A stretch of 46,070 nucleotides of DNA from assembly GCA_902601345.1 (NCBI GenBank), contig CACKMK010000008.1:1-46070 (forward strand), read 5' to 3'. The notes beneath the pieces were generated by a model. The model was not told where the DNA came from. It ran no database searches and saw nothing but the letters and a program-made list of their open reading frames with translations. This document shows, in pieces, positions 6,760-15,374 of the stretch. The DNA is from an uncultured Candidatus Poseidoniales archaeon (GTDB taxonomy: Archaea > Thermoplasmatota > Poseidoniia > Poseidoniales > Thalassarchaeaceae). The position numbers were made by a program, and so were the translations under genes. Within the stretch, counting starts at the first letter, position 1. Each line of letters begins with the position of its first letter.

Positions 6760-9396
6760 CTAATTACTCCGTTTGGTGCTTTCGACCAAAGATTCCATCT
6801 TACCGAAAGCTTCCCAGAGGTTCTCATTCGAACAAGCAAAAATTTCACCTAATCTTTCATCTGAAGGATCGATACCCAGAGATGAACCGTATGCAATAAT
6901 TCTCTCTCTGACCCTCTCTATTGGGAACTTATGCATCGACCATGGTTTTTTGTTCGCCTCCATTCTTGCTAACTTCTTGACAATGGGAGGTGCTGCTTCG
7001 CGCATTTTCGACTCCATCTTAGCAAAGGGTGTTGTAGTATCCTTGCTCTTGTCCCAATCTTTCTTCTCTTTGAATAAGGCTTGTCTGCTGTCTCCGCCAT
7101 CACGAGGTTCTACCGACCATCTATCTGACAAATCACGCCTATCCAGGCTTCTCTGAATGGCAATGAAGTGATTCCTGATTTGGATTTCGCTCTCACTGAC
7201 CGAAGTGCTTCTTTCGTGAATTCTGTATACGTACGACCACTCCCTGACATGCCTCATTTCAGTAACCTCGGACATTTTCAAGAACATATCAAAGTCAACC
7301 GCATTTTTGATGTCGGTCGCAAATCCAGTGGTCCTCCACCAGTCTCTCGCTCTGAACATCCTGAAATGGTGAACTATGCATCCATGCATCAGTTTTTCAC
7401 GGGAGTATTCGGGCCAGTCATAGCCATCCTCCAGAAATTCTCCATCCGGAGTCTCCTTTTGGAAGGATCCGTACACAACTCCGATTCTGGTGTCCCTCTG
7501 AATCTCTTCGAGCATTATTTCTACTGCTTCTGGAAGAAGCAGGTCATCTGAATCCAATTGGCCTATGAATACTCCTCTGCATAGTTGAACCGCAGTGTTC
7601 GAAGCCCCTCCAATTCCTTGATTTTCCTGGTCAACCCACCGTACTCTCGGGTTTTCCAAGAAGTTCTCCTCTAGTTGTTTCAGTGTCCCGTCTTTTGAGC
7701 CATCTACAGCGATACATACCTCGATATCCTCGAATGTCTGACTTAGTGCACTGTTGACCGTTTCAACAATCGAATCCTCTGCATTGAACGCGGGGATGTA
7801 TATCGAAACCAAGGGAACAGAATTGCGAACTCCATGCTCATGCTTCCTGTACATGACTGGAACCCGGTCGACAAAAATAGGCATGACCTCCTCCAAACCC
7901 AATTCCCTATCAGTCTCATTCCTCCCTCCCGGGGGTTCCATGTGTAATCCACATGCCTCAAAGAGAGGAATGATGTACTCTCCCCTATTCCAGGCCCTGA
8001 AGCCCCATTCAGTATCTTCCTTGCCCCATGCTTTGAATGACTCATCGAACTCTCCAACCCTATCGAATAGAGATTTGTGGAAGCCAATATTCCCGCCACA
8101 GACCGCTCTGAATGGGTATTTCTCGAACCTCAGGTTGTCCGATTGACGATACATTGGCATCCTCCAATCAAGTACATGGCCATCCCTCTTCATTTTTTCA
8201 TTCGTCGTCTCGATATCAGGTAACTCCAGCATTTTCCTAGGACTTTCCTTGACCTCACTAACTGGGATATGGTTGGCATCCACATATCTCCTGTGCCCAC
8301 AAAACAAGGATCTAGTAGAAACTTCGAGACATCTTGCATAGGATTCAACCATTGTCGGCACCGGGGCCATATCGCAATCGAGTAAAATCACGTAGTCATT
8401 CTTTGCAGTTCTAATTCCAAGATTCCTGACTTCAGAGAGCCTGTACCCAAGATCCTTCTGCCTAACGTACTGTACATCCAGGATTTCATCAAATTCAGAA
8501 ACCATAGACAGCGGGTCATCATTGCTGCCGTCATCCGCAATTACCACCTCGATAAGGTCAAGTGGATAGGTTTGGTGGGAAATCATGGCTAGTGTTCGAC
8601 CTAGCATTTCCCTCCTATTGTAAAGTGGTATGACTATACTGACTCTAATTTTTGGCGACCAACTTTCATAGTTATCAGAAATTTTCTCAGCGATATGGAG
8701 ATAGTCATTTGCAACACCTTTGGGAGGGGGGATCTCCATCCTTTTTGGTAATATTTTAGCTATTGACGGATAGGCAAGAGGTGACGGAGTCTTCACTTTC
8801 GGACCAACCTGAATAATCGCGACAGTTGTCCGTTTTTTCCTATCTATTGATATCCTATCTAGCCTGATAAATCCTCTACAGGTTTCAGCTATTCTCAATG
8901 CCAATCCATGCTGTCGAGGATCTTCAATTCCAGTGACCGCCACCATAGCCGATCTTCGAAGAATCTCCAAGTGATTTAGAATTCCAGATTGATCAATAGG
9001 ATCCTCTGTTTTGTTTAAGATTGCCAAACTCCAAGATTCCGGGAGCTCGTCCATTACTGTTTCAATGTCGTACCACCCCCTGCCTTCCTCTGTCGCTGAA
9101 TCATCCAGCTCGCAAGTAAGAGAGTCCTTGTCACTATTACCGATAGTGATTAGTTCAGAACATTCTAATTTGATGTGCTCGGAAATCGACTTCCACAGGT
9201 TTCCCTTTTTCCCGCCCAAACTACTGCTGGGATTGCCAAATTGCAACACTACGCCATTTTGTGAGTTGGTTGCAGGGCTCCATCCATCAACTAGATTCCC
9301 TGTTTGCATGCTTCCAGCGTTTGAAACTGATGCCACCCTCCCCCTGGTTCCAACCACTTTGCTCATTTCTATCGCGTCAAGGGGAAAGTAAGTCAT
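6760..9396 (-). CDS. Two-domain GT2 polymerase resembling class II hyaluronan/chondroitin synthases
   Basis: Two complete GT-A domains lie in one 878-residue chain. Domain 1 (about 250-520) has VSIVIPLYNRREML, VVIADDGSNDD, VRQKDLGYR, the metal site LLDCDMAP (D340-D342) and AWGKEDTEWGFR (457-467). Domain 2 (about 528-780) has VSIYIPAFNAEDSI, QGIGGASNTAVQLCRG, GQLDSDD (DSD at 615-617), then SREKL, HHFRMF and NAVDFDMFLKLSEV-like sequence. This order and these motifs match bifunctional class II synthases (PmHAS, chondroitin and heparosan-type enzymes), which alternate a hexosamine and a glucuronic acid. Residues 1-240 are not recognisable and the C-terminal 100 are charged. No membrane segment is seen. 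Sugar specificity is inference. Confidence 0.85.
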   Translation of the reverse strand: MTYFPLDAIEMSKVVGTRGRVASVSNAGSMQTGNLVDGWSPATNSQNGVVLQFGNPSSSLGGKKGNLWKSISEHIKLECSELITIGNSDKDSLTCELDDSATEEGRGWYDIETVMDELPESWSLAILNKTEDPIDQSGILNHLEILRRSAMVAVTGIEDPRQHGLALRIAETCRGFIRLDRISIDRKKRTTVAIIQVGPKVKTPSPLAYPSIAKILPKRMEIPPPKGVANDYLHIAEKISDNYESWSPKIRVSIVIPLYNRREMLGRTLAMISHQTYPLDLIEVVIADDGSNDDPLSMVSEFDEILDVQYVRQKDLGYRLSEVRNLGIRTAKNDYVILLDCDMAPVPTMVESYARCLEVSTRSLFCGHRRYVDANHIPVSEVKESPRKMLELPDIETTNEKMKRDGHVLDWRMPMYRQSDNLRFEKYPFRAVCGGNIGFHKSLFDRVGEFDESFKAWGKEDTEWGFRAWNRGEYIIPLFEACGLHMEPPGGRNETDRELGLEEVMPIFVDRVPVMYRKHEHGVRNSVPLVSIYIPAFNAEDSIVETVNSALSQTFEDIEVCIAVDGSKDGTLKQLEENFLENPRVRWVDQENQGIGGASNTAVQLCRGVFIGQLDSDDLLLPEAVEIMLEEIQRDTRIGVVYGSFQKETPDGEFLEDGYDWPEYSREKLMHGCIVHHFRMFRARDWWRTTGFATDIKNAVDFDMFLKMSEVTEMRHVREWSYVYRIHERSTSVSESEIQIRNHFIAIQRSLDRRDLSDRWSVEPRDGGDSRQALFKEKKDWDKSKDTTTPFAKMESKMREAAPPIVKKLARMEANKKPWSMHKFPIERVRERIIAYGSSLGIDPSDERLGEIFACSNENLWEAFGKMESLVESTKRSN

Positions 9397-9473
9397 ATTA
9401 GAACATTAATCGGGCACCAAACTATTGGAATCGGATGACAAATGTTCAAATGCCTCTCCATAGGGCATGATTT

Positions 9474-10904
9474 GTGCAGATAAGCAGTGGTATTGAAAAG
9501 ACTGATATTCCCTACAAAATAGCGGATATTACCGATGCGGATTTTGGTAGAAAAGAGATAGACATCGCAGAGCATGAGATGCCAGGTCTGATGGCAATCA
9601 GAGAAAAGCACTCTTCCGAAAAGCCGCTGGATGGGGTGCGGATCACTGGATCTCTCCACATGACGGTTCAGACGGCGGTACTCATCGAGACTCTAGCAGA
9701 ACTAGGAGCTTCTGTTAGATGGGCTAGCTGTAACATATTTTCTACACAGGACCATGCTGCAGCGGCAGTAGCAGATTCTGGCATTCCTGTTTTCGCTTGG
9801 AAGGGAATGTCACTAGAAGAATACTGGGAGTGCACATTTCTGGCACTGAGCCATGAAGACGGACATGGTCCACAACTTATCGTGGATGATGGTGGGGATG
9901 CGACACTACTGATTCACAAAGGATACGAATTAGAGAATGGTGATGATTGGGTCAACACGAAATCCGAAAATCACGAAGAACAATGCATCAAGGACCTATT
10001 GAAGAAAGTGAACAAGGAGCATCCCGGATTCTGGACGAAGGTTGTATCCGATTGCAAAGGGGTATCGGAGGAGACAACTACCGGAGTGCTGAGGCTTCAT
10101 CAAATGGTAGAGTCGGGAAGCTTACTGTTCCCAGCAATAAATGTCAATGACTCGGTAACCAAATCAAAATTCGACAATCTCTATGGATGCCGTGAATCAC
10201 TGGTTGACGGAATCAAGAGGGCTACGGACGTGATGATTTCGGGCAAGACTGCAGTCGTTTGTGGTTACGGAGATGTAGGGAAGGGTTCGGCACAAGCATT
10301 GAAATCGCAGGGAGCCAAAGTCACGGTCACCGAAGTAGATCCAATCTGCGCTCTGCAGGCTGCAATGGAAGGGTTCAATGTCCAAACTTTGGAAGACACA
10401 CTGGGAACAGCGGATATTTACGTCACAGCAACCGGTAACAAGGACATTATCACCCTCGAGCACATGGAGATGATGAAAGACCAGGCAATAGTTTGCAACA
10501 TCGGTCACTTCGATAACGAAATACAGGTAGATCGCCTCGACTCCAGCAAGGCTGTGAGGACTAACATCAAACCCCAGGTCGACAAGTATACTTTTTCAAA
10601 AGGGAACAGCATCTACTTGCTCGCATCTGGGCGTTTGGTCAACCTGGGCTGTGCAACTGGCCATCCTAGCTTCGTGATGTCCAACAGCTTCGCTAACCAG
10701 ACGCTCGCCCAGATCGATCTTTGGAATAACAAGGATACCTATGAAAACAAGGTCTACATTCTCCCCAAGCACCTCGATGAAGAGGTCGCTAGATTGCACC
10801 TTTCGAAGATTGGTGCCAGATTAACCACGCTGACCTCAGATCAGGCCGATTACATCAACGTACCAGTTAACGGGCCTTTCAAATCCGAGGAGTACAGGTA
10901 TTGA
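9474..10904 (+). CDS. ahcY: S-adenosylhomocysteine hydrolase (long bacterial/eukaryotic type)
   Basis: This enzyme splits S-adenosylhomocysteine into homocysteine and adenosine, clearing the inhibitor of methyltransferases. Visible marks are [29 protein letters not shown], the NAD-binding loop [31 protein letters not shown], and the C-terminal FKSEEYRY. At 476 residues it carries the extra segment before NAD-binding and the conserved tail found in bacterial and eukaryotic enzymes, whereas most archaeal forms are near 415. The start is GTG 9474, with no clear ribosome site. The gene diverges from the polymerase gene and converges on the short UDP-glucose dehydrogenase. It partners functionally with metK at 14125. 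Confidence 0.95.
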   Translation: MQISSGIEKTDIPYKIADITDADFGRKEIDIAEHEMPGLMAIREKHSSEKPLDGVRITGSLHMTVQTAVLIETLAELGASVRWASCNIFSTQDHAAAAVADSGIPVFAWKGMSLEEYWECTFLALSHEDGHGPQLIVDDGGDATLLIHKGYELENGDDWVNTKSENHEEQCIKDLLKKVNKEHPGFWTKVVSDCKGVSEETTTGVLRLHQMVESGSLLFPAINVNDSVTKSKFDNLYGCRESLVDGIKRATDVMISGKTAVVCGYGDVGKGSAQALKSQGAKVTVTEVDPICALQAAMEGFNVQTLEDTLGTADIYVTATGNKDIITLEHMEMMKDQAIVCNIGHFDNEIQVDRLDSSKAVRTNIKPQVDKYTFSKGNSIYLLASGRLVNLGCATGHPSFVMSNSFANQTLAQIDLWNNKDTYENKVYILPKHLDEEVARLHLSKIGARLTTLTSDQADYINVPVNGPFKSEEYRY

Positions 10905-10922
10905 GGCCCAAACCCCAAAGAA

Positions 10923-11759
10923 TCAGTCATCTTTTGTAGAAACGTCCGATTCCTTCCCGGTCAAGATGCCTCTGAGTTTGTCATTGTCGCTCTGTATAGC
11001 ATCAATGAAATCGTATTTCACTCCCAGCCTCTCCGCAAGAACCGCTAGTGCCATGGTGTCTTTTGGGAGGCATTTACCCCCGAATCCCCGATTCAGTCCG
11101 AAGATAGGATCAAGATGCGAAGGTCCTATGGGTTGCCTTTGTTCGGAAGTGATTATGTCCCTAATGACATTCCAATCTTCGTCCATGCTTTGGCATATGT
11201 CATACATCTGGTTGGCGTAAATTACCTTGATCGCATAGAAGAAGTTCTTCGAGTACTTCACTAACTCCGCAATCGTTGGCGTGACGTGGTATACCAAATC
11301 CGAGCTAAGAACGTCCGCAATCCTGTGGTGTTGGAATACCGTTTCGGCCAACTCTGCATGATGAGTGCCGCAAACCAGCAGATCCTGGTTGGCGAAGTCC
11401 TCCAAATGCCTTCTTTCAACCAGAAACTCAGGTGAATATGCGATCTTTAGGTTGCTGTATTCGTGGTGAAACCTCTCTGTAGTTCCAGGGACCACGGTGC
11501 TCTTGATTATGGCAGAGAAACCATCGGGGAGCCCACCAAGCACTTCCTCGACAATTGATAGATCGCACGAACCATCATCCCCCATGGGTGTTGGAACGGC
11601 GATATATGCGACATCCGTATTGTCCGTGACATCAGAAAGCCTCGTTCCTCTAGCCGGATCGTGAATGTGCAAATTATGAGCGTGCCCGAAGCAATGCTCT
11701 ATTGCCCCTCCAACGATTCCTGCTCCGATAATTCCTATTTCCATTTTATCCCTGCTCAC
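10923..11759 (-). CDS. UDP-glucose 6-dehydrogenase-like protein lacking the C-terminal domain
   Basis: [14 protein letters not shown] (residues 8-21) is the NAD-binding loop, KSTVVPGTT and YSPEFLVER follow, and [11 protein letters not shown] holds the catalytic cysteine C230. These fit UDP-glucose dehydrogenase, which makes UDP-glucuronic acid. Family members usually exceed 380 residues. This one is 278 and stops shortly after the central helix and active site, missing the C-terminal UDP-binding domain. Short forms like this occur, so it may be active with a different dimer arrangement, or be specialised. The start is GTG 11759 or ATG 11744 (five codons later). With the synthase-like gene nearby, it is a natural source of glucuronic acid donor. 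Confidence 0.82.
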   Translation of the reverse strand: MSRDKMEIGIIGAGIVGGAIEHCFGHAHNLHIHDPARGTRLSDVTDNTDVAYIAVPTPMGDDGSCDLSIVEEVLGGLPDGFSAIIKSTVVPGTTERFHHEYSNLKIAYSPEFLVERRHLEDFANQDLLVCGTHHAELAETVFQHHRIADVLSSDLVYHVTPTIAELVKYSKNFFYAIKVIYANQMYDICQSMDEDWNVIRDIITSEQRQPIGPSHLDPIFGLNRGFGGKCLPKDTMALAVLAERLGVKYDFIDAIQSDNDKLRGILTGKESDVSTKDD

Positions 11760-11776
11760 GCTGGGAGGGATTTCGG

Positions 11777-11786
11777 TAATATATTT
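11777..11786 (-). promoter_or_regulatory. TATA-like element for the short UDP-glucose dehydrogenase
   Basis: The minus strand reads AAATATATTA here, in the 36-base gap between the TFB stop and the dehydrogenase start. Its centre is about 23 bases before GTG 11759 and 38 before ATG 11744. That fits either a leaderless GTG start or a short leader to the ATG. Confidence 0.45.
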
Positions 11787-11795
11787 GCATGCCCG

Positions 11796-12806
11796 CTAAT
11801 CTATCATTGAGCTGAGGATTTTCAATAAGCCTCTCAGAGTTACCTCACTTATCCCCGAGACTTTGCAAACCTCGCTTTGGGTTCTAGTCGAGGAACTCCT
11901 CTGCGACGCGAAATAAAGTATCACTCCCGCTATGCCGGAGGGCTTCTTCCCCTGCCAGGCTAGATTGTCCTTGATTTTCGACCATATCTCCCTAGCGTCG
12001 CCAAGCACCGAGGGGGGTAGCCCTAGATCCGAGTGAAATTTTTCGAAATACTCCTCTGGACCGGTTATGTGATGGGTTCCGAGGTTGCGGGCGACTAGCC
12101 TGATAGTTCGCTTCAACTCCTTTATTTCTACCTCAGAAACCATGTCAAACGCCTCTCCGATATCCTCGATTTTTCTAGGTAGTTTCGCCTCCCTGGCCGC
12201 GATGTAGACGCATGCGGCAGTTACTCCTCTGATGCTCCTTCCAGTAACCAAGCCCCTTTCAACAGAGTGCCTGTACAAAGACGCAGCCTCTTGCTCAATC
12301 TGAGGGGTCAAATCCCCCCTGTCTCGAATAAATTGCATAGCCACAGAGAGATTCCTGCTACGGCTGTCCCGGGTCTTGCTCCTCTGGTCTATCCGCTGCC
12401 TTCTCCTCCAGTCTCTGAGGGCCTTGCCCGACAAGCCATGTCTCTTCGCCCCTCCTGATGTAAGATCCGACCTCCTTATTTCAGTTGAAAGGCCCTTGTC
12501 AGACAGAGTCAATGTTGTCGGAGCGCCAACTCTGCTACGGTCGTCTCCATTCGAGTGATTGACCCACTCAGCCCCGGGGTCGATCATATTCTCCGAAGCA
12601 ACATATCCACATTCGGAGCAGACCGTTTCCCCTCTGACGTCATCCGAGTCCCACGAGGTGCTCCCACAGACCTCGCATGATCCCTCCACAGCCTCTACTC
12701 TTCTTGCCCTGGAGGGTCTCGATCCAGTCGCCAATGTCCCATTTTGACCTCTCTTTCGGCCTTTCTTGGCAACTTTCGACTTACCCGAAGTACTCCTGTC
12801 CATCAT
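11796..12806 (-). CDS. tfb: Transcription initiation factor TFB
   Basis: TFB binds TBP-DNA and recruits RNA polymerase in archaea. After a basic N-terminal tail of about 40 residues, a zinc ribbon is visible as CEVCGS then CSECGYV, followed by the B-reader region (DPGAEWVNH, GLSTEI). Two cyclin-like repeats follow, the first with GRSIRGVTAACVYIAARE and the second with KPSGIAGVILYFAS. ATG 12806 or 12803 is preferred over GTG 12833, because the TATA box at 12839-12846 puts the transcription start near 12817, and AGAGGT at 12811-12816 precedes the ATGs. This gene is the strongest evidence that the window is archaeal. It diverges from gcvT. Confidence 0.95.
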   Translation of the reverse strand: MMDRSTSGKSKVAKKGRKRGQNGTLATGSRPSRARRVEAVEGSCEVCGSTSWDSDDVRGETVCSECGYVASENMIDPGAEWVNHSNGDDRSRVGAPTTLTLSDKGLSTEIRRSDLTSGGAKRHGLSGKALRDWRRRQRIDQRSKTRDSRSRNLSVAMQFIRDRGDLTPQIEQEAASLYRHSVERGLVTGRSIRGVTAACVYIAAREAKLPRKIEDIGEAFDMVSEVEIKELKRTIRLVARNLGTHHITGPEEYFEKFHSDLGLPPSVLGDAREIWSKIKDNLAWQGKKPSGIAGVILYFASQRSSSTRTQSEVCKVSGISEVTLRGLLKILSSMID

Positions 12807-12838
12807 GTCAACCTCTAGTTGTATAGTCTGCACTTACG

Positions 12839-12846
12839 TATATAAA
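12839..12846. promoter_or_regulatory. TATA box between divergent tfb and gcvT
   Basis: TATATAAA on the plus strand is TTTATATA on the minus strand. The minus orientation has the better A-rich upstream (BRE-like) sequence and suits tfb, giving a leader of about a dozen bases. No second TATA box is seen for gcvT, which starts at 12924, so the same element may serve both directions. Confidence 0.6.
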
Positions 12847-12923
12847 GTCTAGTAATTTTTGTTTTCCGCTTCCCATCAGGAATACCCGAGTTGTTTTTCC
12901 ACCGACCCTCTCCACATGCATGC

Positions 12924-14057
12924 ATGAGCGGCGTACCATTGCGAACTTCTCTGTACCAATCGCACATCTCAGAGGGGGCGAATATGGTCGACTTCCACGG
13001 ATACGAGTTGCCAATTTGGTACTCTTCGATACAGGAGGAGCACTTAGCGACACGTAACTCGGCAGGACTATTCGATGTGTCCCACATGGGTCTGTTCCGA
13101 TTCGTGGGAGGGGGAGTTCGCTCATGGTTGAGCTCAGTATCCACTCAAGAGTATATGAAGTTCCAACCGGGGAGATGCGGATATAGCCATTTCTTGGATT
13201 ACGAGGGGCATATTATTGATGACATGATCTTCGCCATTTCTAGCGAAGATGAAGTACTGGGAGTGCCAAATTCGACCATGGTCAGTATCGTTTTTGATTG
13301 GCTTTCCACCAACCTTCCCTCAGATGGATCAGTCAAGATCGAGGATCTGTCACAAGAAACCAGCATTATTGCACTGCAGGGGCCTAAGTCGGGGGCAGTC
13401 CTGGAAGATGTACTTGGAAATGGGAACCGTGTTAAGAGATTCAGGTGCCAAGAGTTAGCTAGTAACGAACTTGGATTGACGGGATGGATTCAGGGGACTG
13501 GCTACACAGGAGAGAAAGGAGTGGAGATATTCATCTCAAATGAAGACTCTACGAAACTCTGGGAGGCCCTAAGCTCGCATGCAGATGTGACTACAGTGGG
13601 CCTTGGGGCGAGAGATACTCTCAGATTGGAGAAAGGGTACTTGCTCTCTGGTCAGGATTTCCTTTGGCCCGAAATTTCAGAGAACACTAATTTCCCCACA
13701 GGTTTTCTTGGAAGGACTACCGCACAAACTGCCGTTCCTTTCGGTTTAGACCTCAATCACGAATTTATTGGTAGAGAAGCATTGGTCATTTCCATGAGCA
13801 GTGACTCAAAATTTTGGGGCATCGAATGTCTGGAAAGGGGGCCATCACCACGCCCAGGCCACGAAGTTCTGGACGGCCAGGGAGAAGACTCCAGAATCAT
13901 TGGTTACGTAACTAGTGGAGGGCCATCCCCGAGCAAGAAGATGACTGGAATCGCCCTGGGTTACTTGGAAAATTGTAAGGCTGGCGACGAGGTGTGGATT
14001 CAATCAAGCAGGAGGAGGAGAATCAGGTCACAAGTAAAGACGCCACCTTTCGTCTGA
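12924..14057 (+). CDS. gcvT: Aminomethyltransferase, glycine cleavage T protein
   Basis: GcvT transfers the methylene group from the lipoyl-bound aminomethyl intermediate to tetrahydrofolate and releases ammonia. The start ATG 12924 gives MSGVPLRTSLYQSH, matching the usual beginning before MVDFHGYELPIWY. Further marks are FDVSHMG, ALQGPKS, GYTGEKGVEIF, the GLGARDTLRLEKGY segment and a C-terminal domain with GYVTSGGPSPS. Length (377 aa) is normal. The other parts of the complex, gcvPA and gcvPB, lie 5 kb downstream. No gcvH is present in the window. A TTG at 12891 would add eleven residues that do not fit the family. Confidence 0.93.
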   Translation: MSGVPLRTSLYQSHISEGANMVDFHGYELPIWYSSIQEEHLATRNSAGLFDVSHMGLFRFVGGGVRSWLSSVSTQEYMKFQPGRCGYSHFLDYEGHIIDDMIFAISSEDEVLGVPNSTMVSIVFDWLSTNLPSDGSVKIEDLSQETSIIALQGPKSGAVLEDVLGNGNRVKRFRCQELASNELGLTGWIQGTGYTGEKGVEIFISNEDSTKLWEALSSHADVTTVGLGARDTLRLEKGYLLSGQDFLWPEISENTNFPTGFLGRTTAQTAVPFGLDLNHEFIGREALVISMSSDSKFWGIECLERGPSPRPGHEVLDGQGEDSRIIGYVTSGGPSPSKKMTGIALGYLENCKAGDEVWIQSSRRRRIRSQVKTPPFV

Positions 14058-14112
14058 CATGCAATTTTTCGCTTGAACAACAATAAAATGCAGACTCAAT
14101 TAGGACTTGGTC

Positions 14113-14118
14113 GGAGGT
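14113..14118 (+). promoter_or_regulatory. Ribosome binding site deciding the metK start
   Basis: GGAGGT lies six bases before TTG 14125. It selects that TTG, which gives the family N-terminus TYLFTSESV, over the earlier in-frame TTG at 14107. Confidence 0.6.
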
Positions 14119-14124
14119 CTAGTT

Positions 14125-15369
14125 TTGACATACCTTTTCACTTCGGAATCAGTATCGGAGGGCCATCCCGACAAACTCTGCGATATGATATCGGACGCCA
14201 TCTTGGACGAGTGCCTATCCATAGACCCCGTAGCAAGAGTTGCAGTGGAGACGATGGTAAAAGGGACAGACGCTCGAAGTTATATTTTCATCGGTGGAGA
14301 GGTGACCATATCCTCTAACAAGGACGTGGATTACGAGAGAGTGGCTAGAAGAACCGCCCTTGAGATAGGATACGATGACCACTCAGTTGGGATGGACGCC
14401 GCTAGTGAGGATCTTTGCCAGGTAGTAGTCAGAATAACCCAGCAATCTCCAGACATCTCGCAAGGAGTTGACCAAGGCAAGGGCTTACATCTGGAACAGG
14501 GAGCTGGGGACCAGGGTCTGATGTTTGGTTATGCCTCTAACGAGACAGAGGGATTCCAAGACCTAGAGGGTATGTTCATGCCCCTTCCAGCGGCTTTAGC
14601 CCAATTGCTAACCTCCAAGATGTCGGCCTCGATGAAGGATGGGACCCTCCCATGGGCTAGACCCGACTCAAAAAGTCAGGTCACCATACGATATGGCGAT
14701 GATGGAAAACCCTCTTCCGTGGACACAGTGGTCATCGCCATACAGCACGATGATTTGGCCAAAGAGAAGTTCGAAGGAAATGAAAGGGAAGAGCATAGTT
14801 ACATCTGCTCGGAAATCATGGAGAACGTGATAAAGTCAGTAATTCCCACTTCACTTTTGGACAGTAATTCGAAGATCATCATCAACGGTACGGGGAGGTT
14901 CGTTCTTGGTGGCCCCCATGCCGATGCGGGTTTGACTGGTAGGAAGATTATCGTGGACACCTATGGGGGGATGGGAAGGCACGGAGGGGGGGCCTTCAGC
15001 GGAAAGGACCCAAGCAAGGTCGATAGGTCTGCAGCATATGCTGCTAGATGGGCTGCCAAACACGTCGTTGCCAGTGGCATTGCGGAGAAATGCGAGATAC
15101 AGTTGGCTTATGCTATTGGAGTGGCAGAACCAGTGAGCGTCTACGTCAATACAATGGGCACCGGATCGGTTGAAGACGACATAATCTCGCTTAGAGTGGC
15201 CAATTTATTCGACTTCAGGCCACAGGCAATCATTGAGAAACTCTCCCTACGCACTCCAATCTACTCTTATTCTGCATCTGGAGGGCATTTTGGCAGGAAT
15301 CCAGATTCCGAAGGGAGATTCTCCTGGGAATCCCTGGACCATGAAATATTGGAATCTCTGAAAGGATAG
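14125..15369 (+). CDS. metK: S-adenosylmethionine synthetase, bacterial type
   Basis: MetK makes S-adenosylmethionine from methionine and ATP. The N-terminus has TSESVSEGHPDKLCD, the ATP-binding start of bacterial and eukaryotic enzymes. GAGDQGLMFGYA and GGGAFSGKDPSKVDRSAAY are the two classic signatures, and HADAGLTGRKI is also intact. Archaea mostly use a divergent MAT without these motifs, so this gene was probably acquired from bacteria. The start is TTG 14125 with a strong ribosome site. It is 414 aa, somewhat longer than many bacterial enzymes because of small insertions. It works with ahcY (9474) and lies beside a methyltransferase gene. Confidence 0.95.
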   Translation: MTYLFTSESVSEGHPDKLCDMISDAILDECLSIDPVARVAVETMVKGTDARSYIFIGGEVTISSNKDVDYERVARRTALEIGYDDHSVGMDAASEDLCQVVVRITQQSPDISQGVDQGKGLHLEQGAGDQGLMFGYASNETEGFQDLEGMFMPLPAALAQLLTSKMSASMKDGTLPWARPDSKSQVTIRYGDDGKPSSVDTVVIAIQHDDLAKEKFEGNEREEHSYICSEIMENVIKSVIPTSLLDSNSKIIINGTGRFVLGGPHADAGLTGRKIIVDTYGGMGRHGGGAFSGKDPSKVDRSAAYAARWAAKHVVASGIAEKCEIQLAYAIGVAEPVSVYVNTMGTGSVEDDIISLRVANLFDFRPQAIIEKLSLRTPIYSYSASGGHFGRNPDSEGRFSWESLDHEILESLKG

Positions 15370-15374
15370 AGGAT

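Noticed and set aside
12891..12924. TTG 12891 as the gcvT start
   Set aside because: The added eleven residues do not match GcvT proteins, whose N-terminus fits ATG 12924.
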